Below, one piece after another: positions 33,385 through 42,727 of a DNA stretch of 64,000 nucleotides (its first letter is position 1; every line of letters begins with the position of its first letter). Below the pieces are notes generated by a model, which saw only the letters and a list, made by a program, of their open reading frames with translations, was not told where the DNA came from and made no database searches. The DNA comes from Cherax quadricarinatus (Eukaryota; Arthropoda; Malacostraca; Decapoda; Parastacidae), in NCBI RefSeq assembly GCF_038502225.1, contig NC_091374.1, positions 5,225,859 through 5,289,858 on the forward strand. The letters are read 5' to 3'. The position numbers and the translations under genes were made by a program.

Positions 33385-33668
33385 TTTCACTTACACTTTC
33401 ACCATCACTCATACATAATCACTATCTTTGCAGAGGTGCTCAGATACGACGGTTTAGACATCCCTCCAAACTGCCAATATCCCAAACTCCTCCTTTAAAG
33501 TGTAAGCTTTGTACTTTCCATTTCCAGGACTCAAGTCCGGCTAACAGGTTTCCCTGAATCCTTTCACAAAATATTACCCTGCTTACACTCCAACAGCTCG
33601 TCAAGTCCCAAAAACCAATCGTCTCCGTTCACTCCTATCTAACACGCTCACGCACGCTTATGGGAAGT
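33385..33668 (-). mobile_element. LINE-R 3' UTR fragment
   Basis: The reverse complement of the UTR block at 960-1255: ACTTGAGTCCTGGAAATGGA, a GCTTACACTTTAAAGGAGGA-type block, AACACACTC-side changes. It also keeps the last coding residues near CGTGAGCGTG. It lacks the terminal GGTCACCCTGCC. Confidence 0.75.
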
Positions 33669-33834
33669 CATAATCAGTCATTGTTTGATTGGGACTCGTT
33701 TCGAGAAACATTTGTCCTGTTTCCTGATATAGGATGCAGGTCAGTGTACCATCATATCATCATCATTATCATCATCTACCGAAGACCCGTCAGAAGACAT
33801 CTTGTTTCCTGACGTGTGAACCTCCATCATCATC

Positions 33835-33935
33835 CACCGGTAAGCCAGCGAAAGGCCTCGACCAGATGACTGAAAGCTCCTTCGAGTGGGTCATCGTATG
33901 ACTAAGAGCCGAGCCAGGAGGAGAAATTTCCATAC
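33835..33935 (+). mobile_element. repA fragment
   Basis: CACCGGTAAGCCAGCGAAAG, GCCTCGACCAGATGACTGAA, AGCTCC and GGGTCATCGTATGACTAAGA are collinear with repA. A rearranged piece with GAAACATTTGTCCTGTTTCC lies about 130 bases upstream at 33707. Confidence 0.65.
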
Positions 33936-34070
33936 TCTTCCTAACACATTACCACCGCATGGGTTGAACTATTCAAGAACATTAAAAAAGAGTTTTGTTT
34001 TCTAAGCGATGTGGAGAAGCGTAAACATTGTATTTTTTAATATTAATTTGTAATTCACTGGGTGTACGGG

Positions 34071-34705
34071 AAGGACACCTGAAGGCCTCAGTGAAATGAT
34101 TAAATACTCCACTTAAGAACATGAAAGCGAAGGAACACGCCAGCAAGCCTAATGGCCCATACACAAATAACCCGCATATAAAAGAGAGAAGCTTACGACG
34201 ACGTTTTGGTCCGACTTGGACCATTGACAAAGTCACACAGTGTGACTTTGTCAATGGTCCAAGTCGGACCGAAACGTCGTCGTAAGCTTCTCTCTTTTAT
34301 GTGCGGGTTATTTGTGTATCGTTCCAGTCACGGTATTGTGCCTTTTTGTTATTTACTAATGGCCCATGTTAGGCAGATCTAACTTACACTCTCAAGTACA
34401 TACTCGTTCAACATTTGTCTAAAGCTACCCGAAGTTCTTGCCTCAGTGACGCTACCTGGTAGTTTGTCCTGTCTTGCACAACTTATCTACGACCGTATTG
34501 CCAAACCTGTGCTTCCCTATATCCTTTCTAAATTCAAATGTTTCTAAATTGAATTCATTGCTACCAGTCGTTTCTCGATTAGATATTTTTAACGCCTTAT
34601 ATATGTCCTGTTCACTCCTATTATCCATTTTGTATACTTAATCTTATTTTCCCCAACTCTACGCCTTGCTATAGAGTGAAAGTGATATTCGTAACCACAT
34701 ATTTT
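34071..34705 (-). repeat. Old repeat interrupted by element H
   Basis: Sequence on both sides of the H insertion (34071-34148 and 34368-34705) appears to be one AT-rich, possibly LINE-derived segment split at CTAATGGCCCAT. The right side includes TCAGTGACGCTACCTGGTAG. No intact frame is seen; its identity is uncertain. Confidence 0.35.
34149..34367 (+). mobile_element. H: fold-back element with 12-base TSD and hammerhead-like stem
   Basis: The 195-base insertion (34161-34355) is bounded by direct repeats CTAATGGCCCAT at 34149-34160 and 34356-34367. Its first about 160 bases form an almost loop-free palindrome centred near 34238, with arms from ACACAAATAACCCGC inward. The remaining tail GTTCCAGTCACGG and TATTGTGCC is single-copy. 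In the right arm GGTCC-AAGTC-GGACC (34256-34270) is a 5-bp stem-loop followed by GAAACGTC (34271-34278), like hammerhead helix II plus GAAA. The CUGANGA box is only partly kept (TTGTCAA). I read it as an inverted Penelope-like terminal repeat; inferred. Confidence 0.7.
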
Positions 34706-34836
34706 AAAGTGGTGGACCGGTAAGCCAGCGGAAGGCCTCGGTCAGATGACCAAAGGTCCAGCTGTAGGTTATCACGTAACTAAGACCGGCTTTAGGAAAC
34801 ACTTGTTCTGTCTCCTGACAAACATTACCTAACCTA
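34706..34836 (+). mobile_element. repA dispersed repeat, sense copy
   Basis: TTTTAAAGTGGTGGACCGGT, AAGCCAGCGGAAGGCCTCGG, TCAGATGACCAAAGGTCC, GAAACACTTGTTCTGTCTCC and CTAACCTAA in order. Confidence 0.8.
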
Positions 34837-34884
34837 AGAGTGCAGATTCAGTACCTTCAGCACATTTTCGTAGACAAGGTAATA

Positions 34885-35125
34885 ATGTTGGTAGAATTAC
34901 CGACAATATGTTAGGTACAAAGACACAAGTACAGCTATTGTAACATTTTATTGTGGCAACGTTTCGCTCTCCAGGAACTTGGTCAGTCCGGGAATAAAGT
35001 TGCCTAACTGTTGCCTATGTGTCTTACCTACCAACTTGGTCAGTCCCTGGAAAAATAAACACATAACCCGTAACGGCTTGACAAAGCTCCTGGAGAGCGA
35101 AACGTTGCCACAATAAAAGTCACAT
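34885..35125. mobile_element. J: inverted pair of hammerhead-like repeats
   Basis: Two inverted arms of about 38 bases (34950-34986 minus and 35078-35120 plus) carry the same core. Plus arm: TTGACAA (35078-35084), stem GCTC-CTGGA-GAGC, GAAACGTTGCC. Minus arm: CTGACCA (complement of 34980-34986), then AGTTCCTGGAGAGC and GAAACGTTGCC. The two broken boxes are each one or two changes from CTGACGA, which fits CUGANGA. The flank ACAATAAAA after the core matches other copies. It probably derives from a Penelope-like terminal repeat; activity is doubtful. Confidence 0.6.
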
Positions 35126-35566
35126 AAGCTTTGAGTTAGTGAACTATCGTGAACCGCATCTTAAAACTGAACCAAATAAAGCCCTTTGAAAATAAACCAC
35201 TCTGGCTTACCTAGGTGTGTAACAATCCACAATAATACGAATTTGGTGTTCTGCAATATCTAGGCTTTCGGGAAACACACAAGTTGCAAGCAGTTGACAT
35301 TCCTGGAAGAAATTCATTACATCGTGTGGGGGAAGCACAAACGTAAACATTGACCTGCTCTGAGAGACATTACACAGGGAGACACACATGTAAATAGATG
35401 TTATTCTCTTTAAAATCAAATCAGGCGTTAATTTTTCAGTCGAGTGCTTAATGAAATATTAGCCTAATGTGCATTACAAGTATGGGTGATATTTGAATGG
35501 AAGCGAATTATTGTCACTGACAATAATTTATAAATTTAATTATGTCTTTTCGCAAGGAATAATGGA
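35126..35566. other. No recognised feature
   Basis: AT-rich sequence. A minus frame of 70 codons at 35207-35419 shows no motif and no codon signal. Confidence 0.45.
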
Positions 35567-35577
35567 TATATATATAT

Positions 35578-35733
35578 ACACAAATAACTCGCACGTAGAA
35601 GAGAGGAGCTTACGACGACGTTTCGGTCCGACTTGGACTGAAACGTCGCCGTAAGCTCCTCTCTTCTGTGTGCTGGTTATTTGTGTATTGCTCCCGTCAT
35701 GGTATTGTGCCTTGTTTTGCTATTAATGAATAC
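35578..35733 (+). mobile_element. H fold-back element, second copy
   Basis: Arms of about 49 bases (TACACAAATAACTCGCACGT inward, and its mirror ending GGTTATTTGTGTA at 35688) with the centre shortened to GTCCGACTTGGACTGAAACG. The tail CCCGTCATGGTATTGTGCC matches the first H copy. The shortened centre destroys the helix II stem. Confidence 0.75.
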
Positions 35734-35786
35734 ACATGTCAGTATACACCAAGTGGTGTATGCCTCGGTGTATGCACCGGGAGGCT

Positions 35787-35898
35787 ACCTTCTTGGTGGC
35801 TAACGGGGCTAAGGCGACGGCCTGGAGTTTTGAGACTATGACCGCGGGTTCAATCCCGGCCGGGGTATGGTTTATGTGAAGCTTTGATGACCTTCTTG
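35787..35898 (+). mobile_element. tE-related single tRNA-like retroposon with 9-base TSD
   Basis: Direct repeats ACCTTCTTG at 35787-35795 and 35890-35898 flank a 94-base unit. The unit has GTGGCTAACGGGGCTAAGGC, CTGGAGTTTTGAGACTATGA and B-box-like GGTTCAATCCC, ending GGTATGGTTTATG. It is the only non-inverted copy of this family here. An 8-base insertion disrupts the A-box region. Confidence 0.65.
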
Positions 35899-36001
35899 TA
35901 GGCGATAGGTTTAAAACCCCACTAACCAACATGTCAGTACACTCCTTATAACATGTTTACATAAATCTTCTTGGAGTATTTTGTGTAACTAAATTATATA
36001 T

Positions 36002-36138
36002 TAGAAGATTAACATAACTCACGAAATCGTAATGACACGATTGCAAATAAACCATACCACGGGTGGGGTTTGAACCCGCGGCCTGGAGACTCTGACCGCG
36101 GGTTCAAACTCCACCCGTGGTATGGTTTATAGAAGATT
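36002..36138 (-). mobile_element. tE: compact inverted copy with 9-base TSD
   Basis: TAGAAGATT at 36002-36010 and 36130-36138 flanks the element. On the minus strand an antisense 3' half of the tRNA-like unit is joined directly to a sense 3' half (GCGGGTTCAAACCCC), then GGTATGGTTTATTTGCAATC and the CGTGAGTTATG end. It lacks the A box in both arms. Confidence 0.7.
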
Positions 36139-36154
36139 CACACGTAACCCACAA

Positions 36155-36205
36155 ACTGAAAATAAATCTTTAATCAACGTTTCGAACCCTCATGAACCGA
36201 AACAT
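36155..36205. repeat. Degenerate GAAACG inverted motif
   Basis: CAACGTTTCGAACCC and GAACCGAAACATTG are inverted around TCATGAA. Similar to the J core but without a recognisable CUGANGA box. Confidence 0.3.
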
Positions 36206-36929
36206 TGCCTACAAGTTTACCAGCAGTTTGTGTTAGTTGAGAGTTGTTGTACACGGTATTGTGACCTTAACTCTTCCAAAGGATGGTGTTGTGGTGCGTT
36301 ATTGTGTTGGATTCTGTGGTGTGGTGTTTTTCTGTTACATATTTTAAATGAGCTCATCTATATTTCAGCACAGTTGCAGCGGAGGAAGGCACAGTGAAAA
36401 AGGTCAGTGTTCCCTCCTGACGCTATCTCTACACGGTATAAAGCAGGTGAGTACCACCATTGTTGTTTTCTCTGGTTTTACACTGCTTCGTCACACCACC
36501 AGGAGCACAGGAATCCTGAACTTATCTCACGCACACAGTGTATGCACACCGAGAGGTGCGTATGTACATCTAGAGATGTGTATATACATCGAGAGATGTG
36601 CACCTCCCCGTGTATTATATAATTAGACTTTATTTTAATTCATGGTCTAGGGATTCAAATATTCTTGATTGGTGAGGTACAGATGAAATGCATCCTTAAT
36701 GACCCTCGTGTAGTTGTTGGACTTCAATACTAAATGAATAACAGCCTGATTGATCAAGAGATTTGGGGCCACGCCCAGTGGACGGAGGATCAAACCTACA
36801 CCCCTACATCACGTTTCAAACTCGTCAGAATCTTGCCATTGATCATGATGATGGAATATAATTCTATATCTTATACAGTGTGTATAAGCACACTGTATAA
36901 GTAGATCCTTGGACACGTGAACGAGATTC
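36206..36929. other. No gene; short GAGAGGTGCGTATGTACATC repeats at 36540-36615
   Basis: Overlapping plus frames of 91, 92 and 71 codons at 36122-36626 show no motif. The last 80 bases before 36615 are imperfect repeats of a GTGTATATACATCGAGAGAT-type unit, related to the sequence at 700-845 and 1380-1660. Confidence 0.4.
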
Positions 36930-37230
36930 AAATGAAGCTCGGTTGGTAGCGCACTCATTTTACACATTGAGGTCCGTGGTTCGATCCCCGGTACGGATGA
37001 AAACATTTCGGTGTGTTTCCTAAACACACCTGCTGTCCCTGTTCACCTACAGCAAATAGGTACGTAGGTGTTAGTCGACTGGTGTGGGTCGCATCCTGGA
37101 GACAAAATTGACCCGATTTGCTCGAAATGCTCTGCATAACAAGCGGCTTTCTATATAGTAGTATGTCATTGATGTCAGCTAGGCCTTTATGGCTTGTACA
37201 TGTACTTGTAGTAAATAAAGATATATAAAG
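36930..37230 (+). mobile_element. SINE-F, second head type
   Basis: The head AAGCTCGGTTGGTAGCGCAC and CTCATTTTACACATTGAG reads as D-arm and anticodon-arm-like, followed by the B-box GGTTCGATCCC. Then comes the SINE-F core (TTCACCTACAGCAAATAGGT, TGTTAGTCGACTGGTGTGGG) and the GTCATTGATGTCAGCTAGGC 3' segment, ending AATAAAGATATATAAAG. The head differs from that at 14801 and 48150 although the core is the same. Confidence 0.85.
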
Positions 37231-37690
37231 CAAGTAGGAGTAATGTAGCAGCAGCTCCAGTAGTAGAAGTAGTAGTAGTGGTGGTAATAACAGTAGTGGC
37301 AGTAGTATAGTGACGGTGGTTATAGTGTCGAGGTTAACAAGCCCTGGACACACTTGCAGCTTAATAACCACATCCTCATTCCTTCCACCCTCCCTCTCTC
37401 TCTTTCCCCCCACACTCACCCTCCCCCCCCAGTCCTATACTCTTCCCTCCCTCACCACAACCCCTCACCTCTCTCCAAGACGTCTCTGCTGCTTTGTCTC
37501 TCCCTGAATTTATTAATATCATTTATCTACCACAATTATCTGTGTGTGCTGCTCTTCCTTAATTTATCACCCTCGTCCCTTCCTTTCCCCTGCATTATTG
37601 CTCCTTGCAGTGTCTCCCGGCTTCATTACAACACCAGGCTGGGTTACCTTAGGGTAATTCTTGTCTCCATATAAATTTGTTCTTGCATGA
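37231..37690. other. Low-complexity GTA and CT-rich sequence
   Basis: GTAGTAGTAGTGG-type repeats to about 37310, then CCCTCC/CTCTC-rich sequence to about 37460, then mixed sequence. Open frames on both strands are compositional. Confidence 0.55.
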
Positions 37691-38000
37691 GAAGCCGTTG
37701 ATCTTATAACCTGTGATCTTATTATCCTTGTTATCCTGTCTTGTTATCCTGTAGAATGTGATCGTATAGACTGTTACCTTAGAGCTCTGATCTAACAGCC
37801 TGTGATCTTACATCCTGTGGGCTCTCATCGTGTGGTTTTTACATCCTGTGGGCTTTCGTCATGTAATCTTGCATGCTGTGGGCTTTCATCCTGTGATCTT
37901 AAAGTCTGGGATCCCATAATATGCCACGTACTGTAATTTTACTGCCCTGCTATCCTACAACTTTGCTATCTTATAGCCTGTGATATTATAACCCATCGGC
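37691..38000. repeat. Degenerate CCTGTGATCTTA repeat
   Basis: Repeated short words (CCTGTGATCTT, ATCCTGTGGGCTTTC, TTATCCTGT) at 20-40 base spacing over about 300 bases; an old decayed tandem array. Confidence 0.6.
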
Positions 38001-38044
38001 AGACAGACACTCCCAAACAGCCCTCCTGCACCCCTGGATATCCT

Positions 38045-38225
38045 CAGGAGAAAACTTAATAGGTTCCTAAAGTGAGTTGCTGATCAGCCGGGCTTTGGTG
38101 CATACGTTGAACTTCCTATTAGCACCAGCAGCCTGGTGATCAGGCCATCCACCGGGAGGCCTGGTTTGGAACAGGGTTCCGAGGGGGCCGTTGACCCCTG
38201 GAAAAACTCTCCAGGTAGACCCACT
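38045..38225 (+). mobile_element. LINE-B C-terminal fragment
   Basis: Plus-strand translation: RRKLNRFLK, stop, VADQPGFGAYVELPISTSS, then RPGLEQGSEGAVDPWKNSPG. It is collinear with 24905-25115 (minus). One in-frame TGA is present and the 5' part is missing. Confidence 0.75.
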
Positions 38226-38228
38226 GTG

Positions 38229-38408
38229 TACCGTATTTACCGGCATATAAGACACGCCTTTTGACCCCCAAAAAAATCTTGGGACATGAGCCTGAGCCTA
38301 ATATGTTCAAAGTCAGGGTTAAGGGTAGACTTTAGGCTACGCTTTAGCAGTGTTTACTAACGTTACGTGTTATATACTCGTGCGCCTTATATGCCGGAAA
38401 ATACGGTA
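38229..38408. mobile_element. 180-base MITE with terminal inverted repeats
   Basis: The left end TACCGTATTTACCGGCATAT continues AAGACACGC. The right end, reversed, is TACCGTATTTTCCGGCATAT then AAGGCGC: 23 of the first 24 bases agree. TA at both ends would be a TA target duplication. The interior has no coding capacity. The TIR resembles widespread animal cut-and-paste MITEs; I do not name a superfamily. Confidence 0.85.
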
Positions 38409-39055
38409 GCAGCACACTGCCGATGTATCCAATTTTGCTAAATGTAAAAAAAAAAAGCTTAAAGAAAAAAAAAACTGGTGATGCCTCTTGCCCCACACAC
38501 TCGTAGTCTCAGCTTCACTTTATGACTAGATAAAAGTCGGCCACAGCTAAAATTTTATCAACTCTGAGAAGTTTGAGGATGAAAATTGAGTGAAGTTTTC
38601 AGGGACAGAGAAGAACTTGAGAATTTAACTGGCCGTTGCTAGGAGTTATGTTATGAGGGCGACTTTCAGAAGCAGTAGCTGTTAGGTGATACCTCGACGT
38701 TTTTGCTGCCTCATAGTCTAGTGTTTTTGTTTCTATGGGACTTTTTGGGTTGGGTCAGGAATTTTTTCGTTGCACAAATCAGTCTTTTGTTATATATGTA
38801 ATTATTGTCATTAAAGCTTTGAATAATCGAGTTTTTTCACTTTTTTTCAGTTAGTTTAACTTTGATTTGGAATTAAATTTTTTTTTTTTTCAGAATAATA
38901 GTTATCTCTTAATTACATTGATTCCTTTGATTACAACATTATGTTTTATACTTTTTAATATAAACTAGAAATTTTGAATTGGTAAAAATGTGAAATTACA
39001 CATTTCTGTTGAAAGCCTAACTACTAAAAAAGGGTGATTAATGCTGCATGTAACC
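38409..39055. other. AT-rich, no recognised feature
   Basis: A- and T-runs and unique-looking sequence. No frame or repeat family is supported. Confidence 0.45.
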
Positions 39056-39079
39056 TGTTGGCCACCAGTCTAGGATACT

Positions 39080-39215
39080 TAGGTTCGTCAGGAAACAGGA
39101 CAAATGTTTCCTGACGCGGGTCTTACATGATGACCTGCCTTTGGAGCTTTGGTCATCTGACCGAGGCCTTCCGCTGACTTACCGGTCCACCCCTTAAAGA
39201 AAATGGTCATTTATA
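39080..39215 (-). mobile_element. repA dispersed repeat, antisense copy
   Basis: AGGTTCGTCAGGAAACAGGA, CAAATGTTTCCTGACGCGGG, GTCATCTGACCGAGGCCTTC, CGCTGACTTACCGGTCCACC and a TTTATAACCA end. Confidence 0.85.
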
Positions 39216-39545
39216 ACCAATTGATACACACGTTAGAATTTACATCCTTTGATGACACAGCGGCAGTAGTGCTCGAGAAGACTATGGAAATAAAAATATT
39301 TAAAACGTACTAAACCACACCTAAATATCTTAAGTACGATTATGTTATACACGTCCCTCGTTCCACTAATTCACCCTCGCTCTCATTCTTATATCATGAA
39401 GTCTATCAGCTCATGCTGATAGGTACGTACTGTGTACGTAAGCCATCTTTTGTGATGGAATATGACAGAAAACTATCATGTAGAATAGGGCAACAGCACA
39501 CTCCTCCTCCTCTATATATTTGACTGGCTCCTCCTCCTTAGTTCC

Positions 39546-39547
<2 letters not shown>
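39216..39547. other. No recognised feature
   Basis: Mixed sequence without a gene or repeat match. Confidence 0.45.
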
Positions 39548-39623
<76 letters not shown>

Positions 39624-39655
39624 TTACTACTACTATTACTACTACTACCACCACT
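39548..39655. repeat. (ACT)n microsatellite
   Basis: About 35 ACT units with two ATT interruptions. Poly-tyrosine and poly-valine frames here are artefacts. Confidence 0.96.
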
Positions 39656-39715
39656 ACCTCTTCCTGCCTATATATAGCCGTCCTGCTCCACTTCTGGTTA
39701 GTGTGACTGTGTAAA

Positions 39716-39783
39716 TGTTCCAAGTCGGACCGAAACGTCGTCGTAAGCTCCTCTCTTCTATGTGCGGGTTATTTGTGTATCTT
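39716..39783 (+). mobile_element. H element, right-arm half copy
   Basis: CCAAGTCGGACCGAAACGTC, GTCGTAAGCTCCTCTCTTCT and ATGTGCGGGTTATTTGTGTA match the right arm of 34149-34367. The upstream arm and half of the stem are missing, so the palindrome is lost. Confidence 0.8.
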
Positions 39784-39964
39784 GGAATTCCTTCGTTTTC
39801 TTTTCCTTCTCTCTCATTTCTTCCCCTTTTCCTTCCTTCCCTCCTTCGTTTCCATTTCCTTGCCTTCCCACCCTCACTTCCTCCATTTCTCCCATCAGTG
39901 TGTTACAAACACACTCACCCATTTCTCCCTGTGAAGGCTCCTTGAAGGTTCCTTCAAGATACCA

Positions 39965-40330
39965 TCAATGAGGTCTTGGAAGTCTCAGGTTGCCATGGGT
40001 TGGGGTCAGGGGTAGGGATTAGGGGTCAGAAGTTGTGTCAGCAAAAGTCAGGGGGGTCAGGGGATAGAGGGCAAAGGTATTGTTTTATTATTTTTTTCAG
40101 AGGTTGGAGGTCTGGGGTCAGGTGTTGGGAGACAGAGATAAGGGGTCAGGGGTTGGGAGACAGGTAAGGGGTCAGTTCTTCAGGCGTAGAGTAAGAATGG
40201 GAGGGGTCAGGGGTCGGAAGTTAAGAGACATAGGTTACGGGTCGGGAGTCTGTGATCAGGGGTCATGGGTCAGGAGTCGGGGATCAAGAGTCAGGGATCA
40301 GGGGTCAGGGGTCTCAGCGAGGTATGGACC
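39965..40330. repeat. Degenerate GGGGTCAGG repeat
   Basis: G-rich plus strand with GGGGTCAGGGG, GGAGTCGGG and TTGGGAGACAG words at irregular spacing. Open frames through it carry no motif. Confidence 0.7.
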
Positions 40331-40414
40331 TCTGTGTGGCAGGAAAACAGGTCTGGTGTCAAGGGCCGGGGATTGAATCTCCATAATGAACTTGAGCGGT
40401 GTTTTCTGGGGGTA

Positions 40415-40415
<1 letters not shown>

Positions 40416-40500
<85 letters not shown>
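40416..40500. repeat. (GT)n microsatellite
   Basis: About 42 GT units at the 3' end of the antisense LINE-D copy. Confidence 0.97.
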
Positions 40501-40503
<3 letters not shown>

Positions 40504-41335
40504 CTCACCTATTTACCTGTGTGGTTGCAGGGATCGAGTCAACTCCTGGCTTCGCTGGTCGCTACTAGATCCACTCTCTCCCTGCTCCATGAGCTTTATC
40601 GTACCTCGTCTTAAAGCTATGTATGGACCCTGCCTCCACTATATCACTCTCCAGATTGTTGCACTTCCTGACAAATCTGATTGAAGAAATACTTCCTAAC
40701 ATCCTTGTGACTCATCTGAGTCTTCAGCTTCCAGCTGTGACCCCTTGTTACTGTGGCCCATCTCTGGAACATCCTGTCCCTATCCACCTTGTCAATTCCA
40801 CTCAGTATTTTATGTTATACCCCCATCCCTATCTCTCCTGTCCTCCAGTGTCGTCAGGTTGATTTCCCTTAACCTCTCCTCATAGGACATACCCCTTAGC
40901 TCCGGGACTAGTCTTGATGCAAATCTTTGCATTTTCTCTAATTTCTTGACCTGTTTGACAGGTGTGGGTTCCATACTGGTGCCGCATATTTTTAGGTTTG
41001 CCAGGCGCCCATATGATGCAGCTGTTATTTGGCTGATGTGCACCTCAGGAGATGTGCTCGGTATTATACTCACCCCAAGATCCTTTTCATTGAGTGAGGT
41101 TTACAGTCTTTAGCCCCCTAGTCTGTATTCTGTCTGCGGTCTTCTTTAACCTTCGCCAATTTTCATGACTTTGCACTTGGTGGGATTAAACTCCAGGAGC
41201 TAGTTGTTGGACCAGGCTTGCAGCCTGTCCAGATCCATTTGTAGTTCTACCTCATCCTCATCCACTTGAATTCTTCGCATTAGCTTCACGTCATCTGTAA
41301 ACAGGGACACCTCTGAATCTATCCCTTCCGTCAAG
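40501..41335 (-). mobile_element. LINE-D, antisense 5'-truncated copy
   Basis: Bounded by (GT)n on both sides. On the minus strand it begins at SEVSLFTDDVKLM (the second residue of the catalytic box is T instead of A). It continues through LLEFNPTKCKVMKI, the SYGRLANLK region and VKKLEKMQRFASRLVPELRG to the C-terminal block and the terminal CTGCAACCACACAGGTAAAT. Relative to 44827-45750 about 75-80 bases are missing between YGRLANL and the WNPHL-equivalent, plus other indels; dead. Confidence 0.82.
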
Positions 41336-41336
41336 T

Positions 41337-41363
41337 CGTGTGTGTGTGTGTGTGTGTGTGTGT
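41337..41363. repeat. (GT)n microsatellite
   Basis: Short GT tract at the 5' truncation point of LINE-D. A further GT tract of about 70 bases lies at 41672-41742, and GGT repeats at 41458-41560. Confidence 0.93.
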
Positions 41364-41667
41364 TAGTATACAAAGTGTATCACAGAATTATTCTTGATAG
41401 TTTCCAGCACCTGACCTTCCAATACAGCTAGTCATAGTGGTAATAGTGATGGCTTCACGGTGGTGGTGGTGGTGGTTTGTTTCACCTTGTTGTTGTGGTT
41501 GGTGGTGGTGCTGGAGGAGGTGTTTCACGGTGGTGGTGGTGGTTCATGCTGGTGGTAGCGAACTGGAAGATCAGTGTGGGGCAGAGAGACACCTTACGCC
41601 AGACTAACGAAGAAGTAACTATGTTAAGCCCTGAGTTATCGCTAGTTAAGTCCCTCCGTGTCTGTCT

Positions 41668-41671
<4 letters not shown>

Positions 41672-41742
<71 letters not shown>
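41672..41742. repeat. (GT)n microsatellite
   Basis: About 35 GT units in a region without a recognised element. Confidence 0.96.
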
Positions 41743-41745
<3 letters not shown>

Positions 41746-41994
41746 GTACCAGAGACTTTAAAATTATAGCCAGAGCACGGAATAAGTTGGATTTGAGAAT
41801 TTGATAAGGTTTATATATTAGGGAAGTCAAGAATAAGCTTAATCGTTACTTCTTGATACATCAACTGTTTATATTAATTCCCTGCTCGAGTTTTCTGTAA
41901 TGTTGACCTCGACCTGACCACTGTACCTGGTTCAGGTCACTGCAACTCATCTTTCTAATAACTGTCACTTTTTCGCATAGGCTTTGAGCACAAT

Positions 41995-42365
41995 TCTTAG
42001 TTCGATTTGGTTAGGTTAGGCTTCGTTGGGTTACATCAGGTTACATTAGGTTAGGCTACGGTGGGTTACATCAGATTACATTAGGTTAGGTTACATCAGA
42101 TTACATCAGGTTACATTAGGTTACGTTAGGTTTAGGTAATGTACGGCTAGGTTAGGTTAGGCACGGCTAGGTTAGGGTTAGGTAAGGTTAGGTTAGGTGA
42201 AGTTTAGGTAAGGTACAGCTAGGTTAGGTTTGTGTAAGGTAAGGTTAGGTTTAGGTAAGGTACGGCAAGGTGAGGTTTAGGTAAGGTTAGGTTAGGTTTA
42301 GGTAAGGTTAGGTTAGGTTAGGCTTAGGTAAGGTACGGATGGGTTAGGTTATGTTAGATTTAAGT
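41995..42365 (+). repeat. TTAGG-like interstitial repeat
   Basis: Dense degenerate (GGTTA)n and TTTAGGTAAGG units, including GGTTAGGTTAGG runs, over about 370 bases. TTAGG is the common arthropod telomere unit. This tract is too diverged and internal to be a chromosome end. Confidence 0.8.
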
Positions 42366-42727
42366 AAAGTTAGTCATTATTTTTAACTGTTATTTGCTCA
42401 TGATTTGTCTTCTGTATTTAGCATCAGCGCCGTAAGACCCCTGTGGGTTTAGCGCTTGGTAAAGATTATAATACATATATTTTGCACGAATGTTTGTAGC
42501 TTTTATTTTTTTTTACAGATGTTGATGATGGTGCTTACTTACCGAAACAACAGTAACTGCATTATGCAAAAAAAAATTAAAAATCTCTTTCCTGCCGCTT
42601 CATTGAAGGGAAAAAAATGTCTACTTACAGGTATCCTTTGGGGATACCTAATGATATGTGATTTTCCTGTGGATATCATTGGACACTTCTAAGTAGCATC
42701 CTATGATAAGGCACCATCTGCTTTATG
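42366..42727. other. Short SINE-G remnant, otherwise nothing recognised
   Basis: AGCGCCGTAAGACCCCTGTG and GGTTTAGCGCTTGGTAAAG at 42425-42462 resemble the SINE-G 3' end. The remaining bases show no feature. Confidence 0.5.

Noticed and set aside
37354..37674. 106-codon serine- and proline-rich frame
   Set aside because: Lies in CT-rich low-complexity sequence with open frames on both strands.
41995..42365. Chromosome end (telomere)
   Set aside because: Units are degenerate, only about 370 bases long and internal, with normal sequence on both sides.
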